Source: Muribaculaceae bacterium
Lineage (GTDB): Bacteria; Bacteroidota; Bacteroidia; Bacteroidales; Muribaculaceae
Length of the DNA stretch: 8,902 bases
Reading direction: 5' to 3'
Assembly: GCA_016287065.1 (NCBI GenBank)
Contig: JAEEVB010000091.1
Location: forward strand, 1 to 8,902
A program made the position numbers and the translations under genes. Below, piece after piece: positions 1 through 7,108 of the stretch (position 1 is the stretch's first letter; every line of letters begins with the position of its first letter). The notes under the pieces were generated by a model. The model did not search any database and was not told where the DNA came from. It worked only from the letters and a program-made list of their open reading frames with translations.

Positions 1-926
1 ACGGTACCGTGGGCAGCCTCATACTCGTAGTTGCCGTCGGGGCTAACGAGTACGCTGGTCATCATAGCCAGTGAACCGAAAGCGGTGCTGACCATGTCGC
101 TCATCACGTCGCCGTCGTAGTTCTTGCAAGCCCAGATGTAGCCGCCCTTGCTGCGAATCACGCGAGCCACTGCATCGTCGATGAGGGTGTAGAAGTATTC
201 GAGACCCAGACGTTCGAAGTCGGCCTTGTAGTTCTGCTCATAAACTTCCTCGAAGATGATGCGGAACTGAGCATCGTACTTCTTGCTGATGGTGTCCTTG
301 GTCGAGAACCAGAGGTCTTGCTTGGTGTCGATAGCGAACTTGAAGCAGCTGTGAGCAAACGAACGGATCGACTTGTCGAGGTTGTGCATGCCTTGGAGCA
401 CGCCAGCACCCTTGAAGTTGTGGATAACAACCTCTTCGTGCTTGCCACTCTCACCGTCGAAGACGAGCTTAGCCACACCGGGTTCGTCGGCGCGGAGTTC
501 AACGCTCTTGTAAACATCGCCATAGGCATGACGAGCGATGGTGATAGGCTTCTCCCAGTTGCGCACAGCGGGTTTGATGCTGGGCAGGGTGATGGGAGCG
601 CGGAACACGGTACCATCGAGGATAGAACGGATGGTTCCGTTGGGGCTCTTCCACATCTCGTGGAGCTTGTACTCGTCCATGCGTTTCAGGTTAGGCGTGA
701 TGGTAGCGCACTTCACTGCCACACCATATTTCTTGGTAGCTTCGGCAGCGTCGATAGTAATCTGGTCGCGGGTTTCATCACGTTTCACGAGACCGAGGTC
801 GTAGTATTCACTTTTGAGGTCAACGAAAGGCAGAATGAGTTCGTCCTTGATCATCTTCCAAAGGATGCGGGTCATTTCGTCGCCGTCCATCTCCACGATG
901 GGAGTTGTCATTTTAATTTTTTCCAT
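1..926 (-). CDS. icd: NADP-dependent isocitrate dehydrogenase, eukaryotic-type (partial, C-terminus off the left edge)
   Basis: Oxidatively decarboxylates isocitrate to 2-oxoglutarate with NADP+ in the cytoplasm; the reaction is reversible. The frame is open from the ATG at 926 to the window edge, giving 308 complete residues of an expected 400-415. The sequence follows the human IDH1/IDH2 subfamily rather than the E. coli Icd type: GDEMTRI near residue 15, KCATITP at 72-78, the substrate loop SPNGTIR at 94-100, R109, ARHAYGD around R132, STKDTI, LIDD, and the metal-binding NYDGDVMSD. It breaks off in AAHGT, just before the usual TxHYR segment. An in-frame ATG at 911 is an alternative start; 926 gives an N-terminus of the usual length, and neither has a Shine-Dalgarno sequence. 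It follows the hydratase gene by 41 bp with no promoter or terminator seen, so it is probably the distal gene of the operon. Family assignment is very secure; the missing end cannot be assessed. Confidence 0.95.
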   Translation of the reverse strand, partial: MEKIKMTTPIVEMDGDEMTRILWKMIKDELILPFVDLKSEYYDLGLVKRDETRDQITIDAAEATKKYGVAVKCATITPNLKRMDEYKLHEMWKSPNGTIRSILDGTVFRAPITLPSIKPAVRNWEKPITIARHAYGDVYKSVELRADEPGVAKLVFDGESGKHEEVVIHNFKGAGVLQGMHNLDKSIRSFAHSCFKFAIDTKQDLWFSTKDTISKKYDAQFRIIFEEVYEQNYKADFERLGLEYFYTLIDDAVARVIRSKGGYIWACKNYDGDVMSDMVSTAFGSLAMMTSVLVSPDGNYEYEAAHGT

Positions 927-967
927 TTTGAAAAAGAATGTTTGTTTTGTTTATGTTTTAAGGGTTA

Positions 968-3214
968 TTATTTCTTTTGAGCTGCGTAGTAGTTCATGAG
1001 GCAACCTTCGGCCAGAATCGTACGCTCGTCGGGAGTGAGGTTCTGGAAGAAGAGGTGGATGTCCTTCACGCCGTTCTTGGTGATCACCTTGGCATCGATT
1101 TCTTCCTTGCCGCTCACGATAGCTTCGCGAATGCCGGGAACGAATACGAAGTCGCCGGGCTCGTAGTCAAACTTGGTTTCGGGAGCGATGGTGAAGGGAA
1201 CGATACCCCAGTTGATACAGTTGCTGCGATAGCGCTTGGTAGCATACTCGTAGCAGATGTTGGCGTCACCGCCGAGCACCTTCTGGCAAGAAGCAGCCTG
1301 TTCGCGAGCCGAACCGTCGCCAGGACGATTAGCGAAGACGCAAGAGCCGAACGAGGTGTTCTTGGCATCGGCGCCAACCTGTGCGAGAGCAGCAGTCACA
1401 TTTTCGGGCACGTTGCCGGCACGACGCTCGAGGTCTTGAGCCTGGATGCGCTTGCTGATGCCTACGTACTCGGGAACGCGACGAGAGAGGGCAAACTCAG
1501 AGAGCTTGAGCGGGTTAGAGCGGTAGCTCGAGGTCTCGCCCGAAGGAATGAGTTCGTCGGTAGTGGTAACGGGATCGTGGATGACAGCAGCGAGTTCGAG
1601 GAGCATGTTGTCTTCCATCTGATACATCTTGGGCCAGTCTTTGATGTTAGGACCATATTTGAGTTCCTCGGCGGGATTTGCCTTTCCGTAGCCGTTGTAA
1701 ACGCGACGGTCGTAGATCTTGGCATCGAAGTCGTAGGGAGCGTGTGTGTCGTCGTAGTCAACGTCGGTAGCGGCGGTGATGATGCCACCGTTAGCGGCTG
1801 TAGCGGCGATTGAACGAGCGTCCATCAGGGCAACGAGCGAAATCTGACCCTGACCGGGCTTAGAACCTTCGCGGTTGGGGAAGTTACGGGTAGTGTGGCG
1901 GATGCTGAGGCCATTGTTCGAGGGCACATCACCAGCACCGAAGCAAGGACCGCAGAATGCGGGCTTGATGACGCAACCGGTTTCGAGCAGTTCGGCAACG
2001 ATACCGCTGCGGGCAGTAGCCATGAACACGGGAACCGACTGGGGATAAGCACTCATGGTGAAGTAGTCGTTACCGATTGATTTATCTTTCATGATCGAAG
2101 CGGCAGCGCTGAGGTTGTCGTAAGTACCACCCGAGCAGCCAGCGATGATACCCTGGTCGGCCATCACCTTGCCGTCTTTGGTCACCTTGTCGACGAGGTC
2201 AACCTGTACCTTGTCGCCGAAACGCTTGCGAGTGTCTTCCTCGACCTGACGCAGGATCTCGGTGGGATTGGCCTGCAACTCATGAATTGTGAAGGCGTTA
2301 GAGGGATGGAATGGGAGAGCAATCATTGACTCCTGAGTAGAGAGGTCGATGCGAATCATAGCATCGTAGTAAGCAACGTTGCCGGGCTTCAGTTCCTTGA
2401 AGTCTTGGGGACGGTTGTGAATTTCGTAGTGATGCTTCACTTCGTCGTCGGTAACCCAGATAGAGCTCAAGCAAGTGGTCTCGGTGGTCATGATGTCGAT
2501 GCCATTACGGAAGTCGATGGGCAGGTTCTTCACGCCAGGGCCAGCAAATTCGAGCACTTTGTTTTTCACGAAACCGCTTTCGAAGGTAGCCTTCACGAGC
2601 GAGATAGCCACGTCGTGGGGACCAACACCCTTGCGGGGAGCGCCTTCGAGCCAAACGAGCACCACCTCGGGAGCATTGATGTCCCAAGTGTTCTTGAGGA
2701 GCTGCTTCACGAGCTCGCCACCACCTTCGCCAACGCCCATGTTACCGAGCGAGCCGTAGCGGGTGTGACTGTCGGAACCGAGAATCATGTTGCCGCACTT
2801 CACCATAGCCTCGCGAGCATACTGGTGAATCACAGCCTGGTTGGCGGGCACGTAGATGCCACCATACTTCTTAGCAGCCGAGAGACCAAAGACGTGGTCG
2901 TCTTCGTTGATGGTGCCACCCACAGCGCAGAGCGAGTTGTGGCAGTTGGTCATGGCATAGGGCAGAGGGAATTCTTCAAGACCGCTGGCGCGGGCTGTCT
3001 GGATAATGCCTACATAGGTAATGTCGTGCGACATCATAGCGTCGAAGCGGATGCGCATCTTCTTGCCTTTGCTGCCGTCAACATCGTGCGAGCGCAGAAT
3101 GCCATAAGTAATGGTGTTTTCGCGCGCTTCATCGGGTGCTGGCATACCAGCAGCGTCTTTCTTGATTTCAGTACCATTCAGGAGATACACTCCTTGTTTG
3201 ATAAGTTCTACCAT
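968..3214 (-). CDS. ybhJ: Aconitase-family hydratase, YbhJ type (probable aconitate hydratase)
   Basis: A 748-residue member of the aconitase superfamily that would interconvert citrate and isocitrate through cis-aconitate on a [4Fe-4S] cluster. The closest protein I can recall is E. coli YbhJ, a hydratase of unproven function: they share long stretches such as SHDITYVGIIQTARASG (62-78), TNCHNSLCAVGGTINEDDH (89-107) and GPNIKDWP (521-528). All three cluster cysteines are present, C360 (IAGCSGG) and C421/C424 (FCGPCFG). Also kept are H130 (VIHQ), D148-S149-H150, R443 and R448 (TTRNFPNREG), and S635/R637 (GDGSAREQAA). Aligned by eye to mitochondrial aconitase, D100-H101 become H92-N93 and S643 becomes A636. 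The gene lies 44 bp after citC-citG and 41 bp before icd, which makes an aconitase role likely, but the substrate is inferred from context. The start has an A/T-rich leader without a Shine-Dalgarno sequence. Confidence 0.88.
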   Translation of the reverse strand: MVELIKQGVYLLNGTEIKKDAAGMPAPDEARENTITYGILRSHDVDGSKGKKMRIRFDAMMSHDITYVGIIQTARASGLEEFPLPYAMTNCHNSLCAVGGTINEDDHVFGLSAAKKYGGIYVPANQAVIHQYAREAMVKCGNMILGSDSHTRYGSLGNMGVGEGGGELVKQLLKNTWDINAPEVVLVWLEGAPRKGVGPHDVAISLVKATFESGFVKNKVLEFAGPGVKNLPIDFRNGIDIMTTETTCLSSIWVTDDEVKHHYEIHNRPQDFKELKPGNVAYYDAMIRIDLSTQESMIALPFHPSNAFTIHELQANPTEILRQVEEDTRKRFGDKVQVDLVDKVTKDGKVMADQGIIAGCSGGTYDNLSAAASIMKDKSIGNDYFTMSAYPQSVPVFMATARSGIVAELLETGCVIKPAFCGPCFGAGDVPSNNGLSIRHTTRNFPNREGSKPGQGQISLVALMDARSIAATAANGGIITAATDVDYDDTHAPYDFDAKIYDRRVYNGYGKANPAEELKYGPNIKDWPKMYQMEDNMLLELAAVIHDPVTTTDELIPSGETSSYRSNPLKLSEFALSRRVPEYVGISKRIQAQDLERRAGNVPENVTAALAQVGADAKNTSFGSCVFANRPGDGSAREQAASCQKVLGGDANICYEYATKRYRSNCINWGIVPFTIAPETKFDYEPGDFVFVPGIREAIVSGKEEIDAKVITKNGVKDIHLFFQNLTPDERTILAEGCLMNYYAAQKK

Positions 3215-3258
3215 AATTAGTTTGTTTAAGGAAAAAATGAATAATTATTGATTAAAAA

Positions 3259-5016
3259 TTAAATTGAATTATCGTTGATGAGTGAGTGAATGAAGATGGT
3301 GAGCGAGAGCATGTCGGCACAGCCTCCCGGGGAGATATTGCGTGCCGTGAAGTCGCTGTTCATCTTCGACAGTTTCGCAAGACTGAAGTCGTCGAGCAGA
3401 GCCCGAGCTTCGGCCTTGACGTGTATCATTTCGTCGCTGCCCTTGCGGTAGGCCACATTGGTGTCGTCGAGCATCGACATGATGAGCAGCAGGGTCTTGT
3501 GCAACCGTTGAGGGTCGCCGTCGAGACCGCTGTAGTAGGGCAGCCAGTGGCTGAAGAGCAGTTGGTAGCCGTTTTGGGCCGAGGCAAGTGCACCGTTCAC
3601 CTTGTTCTGCGTTAGCACCTGATGGCCGTGTGTGCCACTAGGTTGTTCAAAACGCAATGCCAGTTGGGCGATGGTGGCCTGCAGGCTATCTGCATCGATG
3701 CTATTTTGGTTGAAGAGCAGGTGGGTGGCTGCAGCTATGGTGAGTCCCATCGAGAATAGGGCGCCCTTGTGGGTGTTGACCCCACCTGTTGCAGCAAGCA
3801 TGGCTTTTTCGGCCTCAATGCCCAGTTGCCTTAGAACATCGGCTTGAGGTAATATTTCGCTGTAACCAGCGAGTGCCAACTGTGTGAAATAGGGGTGAAT
3901 GGCACGGATGCTGCGGCTCATGGTGCTGTAATCCATATCGGAATGTGCACCGCAGTCGACACGGTCTACCAGGCCCGGTTTGGGCGTGGTGTCGAGTTCT
4001 TGCTGGAGGGCATTGGCTGCCAGTTGTGACACAAGGTAGGGCACTGTGGTGCGCGGAACCAAGCAGAGTGCCTGCGGCAGCGATTGCGCTGCGAGCGCCT
4101 CTCTAACGGCGGTAGCACAAACTATGTTGCCGTTTTTCGCGCAACGCTCGATTTCCACGAAGTCGATGCCTTGTGCGGGCAGTAACTCGGCCATGAGTTG
4201 GTTGTAGCGGCGCGTGGTGGCGTCGAGTGGCTCGCTGCCGGCAAAACGCACAGTGGCGCCGAGTGCCGGGGCAATGTGCTTGGCAAACAGGTCAAGGTCG
4301 AGCGTGATGTGGGTGTCGGTGGCATCGCTCAACTGCTTCAGGAAATAGGTGGGGAAGGTGGCTGCCGAAATGGCGTAGTCGCTGCCTTCGCACACCACAG
4401 CATTGGCGATGTGGGCTACACCTGCCTCGATCATGGCTTTGCGCTCGGCGTAAGAGAAGAGCGAACGGTCTTCTTTTACCACTATAATAAACAATGTGTC
4501 GACCTTTGTGGCGGCTTGCTCCACGAGATAGCGGTGTCCGAGCGTGAAGGGATTGGCATTCATGACAATCACACCACGATTTTCGCCCTTGTCGCGGGCA
4601 AGGTCGTTGAGCTGGTTGCAGTAGTTGCGCAGTCCGTTGCCGTTTTCCATGAGAATGGCCTTGGGCGCGGTGGCAATGACATGAAACCCGAAGTTCTCAA
4701 AAATGCCCTTGTTTTGGGGCTTTGTGAAGACTTTGAGTTGCTGATGTCCGTGTGACTGTGCCACCGAGAGCAAGTGTGACACGAGCGAGAGACTCATGCC
4801 CGTGTCGCGCAACACATCGCTCACGGCAATGCACTTGAGCACATCGCCGCTGAACCCACCCCCGGCAAGCAGCACATCGTCGTTGCCTGCAAACACGCCA
4901 GCATAGTAGTCCACATCCTCAAGTCGCAGTTCGCTGGCTGCCAGGAAATCGACAACCTTTTGGCGACTCGACTTGAGCGAGAGGGGCACTTGGCGTATTT
5001 CGAAGTTATTGAACAT
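3259..5016 (-). CDS. citC-citG: Fused citrate lyase ligase (CitC) and triphosphoribosyl-dephospho-CoA synthase (CitG)
   Basis: A 585-residue bifunctional maturation enzyme. Residues 1 to about 330 are CitC, which uses ATP and acetate to acetylate the thiol of the lyase acyl carrier protein. It has an N-terminal GNAT-like part (AGGGFSGDVLKCIAVSD at 51-67, FTKPQNKGIFENFGF at 97-111), then a nucleotidyltransferase domain with NPFTLGH at 155-161 and ATAVRE at 301-306. Residues from about 331 are CitG, which makes 2'-(5''-triphosphoribosyl)-3'-dephospho-CoA from ATP and dephospho-CoA: TPKPGLVD at 344-351, GAHSDMD, GGVNTHKGA at 411-419, SGTHGHQV, DTNVAYRKG and SPGGCADMLSLT near the end. The usual GxRGEA segment of CitG reads GALASA here. 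I chose the ATG at 5016, which overlaps the citX end by 11 bp; the same frame stays open to an ATG at 5175, but those extra 53 residues lie inside citX and look non-protein-like. The final stop is TAA at 3259-3261. Confidence 0.93.
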   Translation of the reverse strand: MFNNFEIRQVPLSLKSSRQKVVDFLAASELRLEDVDYYAGVFAGNDDVLLAGGGFSGDVLKCIAVSDVLRDTGMSLSLVSHLLSVAQSHGHQQLKVFTKPQNKGIFENFGFHVIATAPKAILMENGNGLRNYCNQLNDLARDKGENRGVIVMNANPFTLGHRYLVEQAATKVDTLFIIVVKEDRSLFSYAERKAMIEAGVAHIANAVVCEGSDYAISAATFPTYFLKQLSDATDTHITLDLDLFAKHIAPALGATVRFAGSEPLDATTRRYNQLMAELLPAQGIDFVEIERCAKNGNIVCATAVREALAAQSLPQALCLVPRTTVPYLVSQLAANALQQELDTTPKPGLVDRVDCGAHSDMDYSTMSRSIRAIHPYFTQLALAGYSEILPQADVLRQLGIEAEKAMLAATGGVNTHKGALFSMGLTIAAATHLLFNQNSIDADSLQATIAQLALRFEQPSGTHGHQVLTQNKVNGALASAQNGYQLLFSHWLPYYSGLDGDPQRLHKTLLLIMSMLDDTNVAYRKGSDEMIHVKAEARALLDDFSLAKLSKMNSDFTARNISPGGCADMLSLTIFIHSLINDNSI

Positions 5017-5509
5017 AGTCTTCAATGAGTTTGGCGATGCAGTTGTGCAATTCTTCTTGCGTGTGGGAGTGGTTGCGCATGCAATAGCGGGCTTCGTTGT
5101 CGCACAGCAGGCACTTGCGTGCACTTTGCCCAATAGCGGTGCGAGAGAGCGGTTCGCCCGAGGGGGTGATGACATCGATGTCGAAGAGTCGTCCCAGATG
5201 GTGCTCGTCTTCGATCTCGCAGGCGAGCTGCTTGGCTTCGCGTTGCGTCATCGAGGTTATCAGGTAAGCCTCATAGCCCGTGACCAGGTCGCGGGCCTCA
5301 AGGTGCAGAATGTGGTCAGAGAAGGCGTTGACCATAGCGGTCATGCCTGCTTGGGCCACAATAAGAGAATGGAAATTGCGCTTGACATTGCCCGGCATGA
5401 TGACCGTTAGGCACACAAGGGTCGAGGCAGGATACTGCGCAATGAGTTCCATTTGTCGTTTTGACCTTTGTTCTTTGCTTGTCAATAGCTGGTCAAGCGT
5501 AATTTCCAT
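5006..5509 (-). CDS. citX: Apo-citrate lyase phosphoribosyl-dephospho-CoA transferase (holo-ACP synthase) CitX
   Basis: Transfers the phosphoribosyl-dephospho-CoA group from the CitG product onto the serine of CitD, turning apo-lyase into holo-lyase. The protein has 167 residues, near the family's usual 170-185. The CitX signature is clear in the C-terminal half: GRLFDIDV at 106-113, LSR at 121-123, ARKCLLCDNEA at 130-140, then C143, R145 and H149 of the C-x-R-x3-H tail. The N-terminal half carries MPGNVKRN (38-45), also a typical place for this family. It begins 60 bp after citF, the longest gap in the operon, and its last 11 bp overlap the citC-citG start, suggesting translational coupling of the two maturation genes. 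No strong Shine-Dalgarno sequence precedes the ATG. Identification is firm. Confidence 0.95.
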   Translation of the reverse strand: MEITLDQLLTSKEQRSKRQMELIAQYPASTLVCLTVIMPGNVKRNFHSLIVAQAGMTAMVNAFSDHILHLEARDLVTGYEAYLITSMTQREAKQLACEIEDEHHLGRLFDIDVITPSGEPLSRTAIGQSARKCLLCDNEARYCMRNHSHTQEELHNCIAKLIEDYVQ

Positions 5510-5569
5510 TCTTCAAATGAAGTTTAAACGAGCCTATGTTAAAAGTTTAAGTTCAGTTTAAATCAGGTA
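5510..5569 (-). repeat. citF-citX spacer with three TTAAACT heptamers and a small inverted repeat
   Basis: This 60-bp spacer is AT-rich and holds three direct copies of the heptamer TTAAACT (minus strand) at 5555-5561, 5544-5550 and 5521-5527, spaced 11 and 23 bp apart. An inverted repeat CTTCATTTGAAG (5511-5522) ends one base before the citX start codon. I see no TAnnTTTG promoter element and no terminator stem here. The repeats could mark an RNA processing or protein-binding site between the structural genes and the maturation genes, but repeats this short can arise by chance in AT-rich DNA. Confidence 0.3.
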
Positions 5570-7108
5570 TCAGTCCACGATGTTGCGAATCACATCGAGC
5601 ACTGAGCCATCGCGGTTCATGACGATGCCCACCACCTTGTCGCCGAAGGGCAGAGGAGCGGCGTCGCCAATGATGCTCTTGGCACGGTCCTTGAGGTCGT
5701 GGATGTCCACAATCTTCAGGCCAGCCTTCTTGAGTTGCTCGGCAAGCTCAGGACGGCGTGGGTTGACAGCGATGCCATACTCAGTGACAACAACGTCGAC
5801 CGAAGAACCTGGAGTGATGAGGGTAGTAACCTCGTCGACCACGCAAGGAATGCGACCGCGCAGCAGCGGGCAAACGATGATAGAGAGAGCCGAGTCGGCA
5901 GCGGTGTCGGGGTGTCCGCCGATAGCACCACGGATAATGCCGTCGCTACCCACGAGCACATTGACGTTGAAGTTAACGTCGACCTCGAGAGCCGAAAGGA
6001 TCACGATATCAAGGTAATGCGTTGCCGAACCGGGTTCGTCGGCGCTGGCATATTCGTTGGCCGAAACCTCTTTGTGCATCTGGTCGGTCTTGATTGACTC
6101 GGCAGCCACTTTGTCGAACGACTGCACATCGATGAGGCGCTCAATGAGGCCTTCTTCGTGCATCTTCACCATGTGAGCGGTGATGCCACCCAGTGCGTAG
6201 CTGGCCTTGATGCCCTGGTCGATCATGCTTTGACGGATGTACTTCACAGCAGCGAGCGAAGCGCCACCAGAACCGGTCTGAATAGAGAAGCCGTTCTTGA
6301 AGTAACCGCTATTGATGATCACCTTGGCAGCCTGCTGAGCGAGGAGGATGTCGCGGGGGTTCTTGGTGTCGCGAATGGCGCCCGAAGAAATCTTGGAGCT
6401 GTCGCCCACCGAGTCAACAACAACCACATAGTCCACATCGCTTTCAGAGATGGAGTTGGGTGTGTTGGGATAGGGAACGAGGTCGTCGGTGAGGATGACC
6501 ACCTTGTCGGCATTGTGAGCGTCGGGGAGTGCATAACCCAGAGAACCGCAAATCGACTTGGCGTTCTGTGAACGAGAATAACCCACAGCGTTGCCCAGGG
6601 GGTCGCACGAGGGAGCGCCCAAGAAGGCTACATCGATGTGGAGGTCGCCATTGGCGATGGCGCTACCGCGACCACCGTGAGAGCGGAATACCACGGGTTT
6701 CTCCATGAGGCCGTGCGAAATCTCCTTAGCGAGTTCGCCGCGCATACCTGAAGTAGATATTTCAGTGATGACACCATTCTTGATGTGGTCGATGAGGGGT
6801 TCGTGCACATCCTGCAGGCTCGATGCGGCCAGGTGCAGGTTCTTGAATCCCATCTCGGCGAGTTTGCCCACCACCATGTTCACCACCTTGTCGCCACCGC
6901 GGAAGTGGTGGTGGAACGAGATGGTCATGCCGTCTTTCAGGCCTGAGCCCTTGATGGCTTCTTCGAGTGTTGTGACTTTAGAGCGAACGGTTTGATATTC
7001 CCAGCGGGGAGTGGTGACCTTGCTCTCGTTAGTTTCTTTGTAAACGGGTTTACCCATGCCGGCAGCTGCGGCTTCGATCATAGCTGCTCTATCTTTAAGA
7101 TTGCTCAT
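5570..7108 (-). CDS. citF: Citrate lyase alpha subunit (citrate:acetyl-ACP transferase) CitF
   Basis: The alpha subunit swaps the acetyl group on the CitD prosthetic arm for citrate, releasing acetate and forming citryl-ACP for CitE. The 512 residues match the usual length of about 510. Family segments visible in order are SFHHHFRGGD (64-73), NLHLAASSL (90-98), GMRGELAKEIS (121-131), FRSHGGRGSAI (141-151), FLGAPSCDPLGNAVG (162-176), then IQTGSGGASLA and, towards the C-terminus, GAIGGHPDTAADS and VTEYGIAVNPRRPEL, consistent with a CoA-transferase-like fold. The start ATG shares ATGA with the stop of citE (4-bp overlap) and has a strong Shine-Dalgarno sequence inside the citE end, which fixes this start. 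It ends with TGA at 5570-5572. Identification is firm and the gene looks intact. Confidence 0.97.
   Translation of the reverse strand: MSNLKDRAAMIEAAAAGMGKPVYKETNESKVTTPRWEYQTVRSKVTTLEEAIKGSGLKDGMTISFHHHFRGGDKVVNMVVGKLAEMGFKNLHLAASSLQDVHEPLIDHIKNGVITEISTSGMRGELAKEISHGLMEKPVVFRSHGGRGSAIANGDLHIDVAFLGAPSCDPLGNAVGYSRSQNAKSICGSLGYALPDAHNADKVVILTDDLVPYPNTPNSISESDVDYVVVVDSVGDSSKISSGAIRDTKNPRDILLAQQAAKVIINSGYFKNGFSIQTGSGGASLAAVKYIRQSMIDQGIKASYALGGITAHMVKMHEEGLIERLIDVQSFDKVAAESIKTDQMHKEVSANEYASADEPGSATHYLDIVILSALEVDVNFNVNVLVGSDGIIRGAIGGHPDTAADSALSIIVCPLLRGRIPCVVDEVTTLITPGSSVDVVVTEYGIAVNPRRPELAEQLKKAGLKIVDIHDLKDRAKSIIGDAAPLPFGDKVVGIVMNRDGSVLDVIRNIVD

Noticed and set aside
318..3220. Long plus-strand frames opposite icd and the hydratase (220, 278 and 271 codons)
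   Set aside because: They are antisense to well-identified genes, resemble no family, and arise because strong GC bias at third codon positions removes stops from the opposite strand.
3215..3258. A separate promoter for the hydratase-icd pair
   Set aside because: The 44-bp gap is AT-rich but contains no TAnnTTTG element on the minus strand, so read-through from the cit promoter is the simpler reading. A promoter inside citG cannot be excluded.
4198..4755. A 185-codon plus-strand frame opposite citC
   Set aside because: It is a mirror of the CitC coding sequence with no recognisable domain and no promoter.
5017..5175. A 53-residue N-terminal extension of CitC-CitG starting at 5175
   Set aside because: It lies wholly within citX in another frame, has a composition unlike a domain (rich in T, A, S, C and K), and the ATG at 5016 gives the normal CitC N-terminus.
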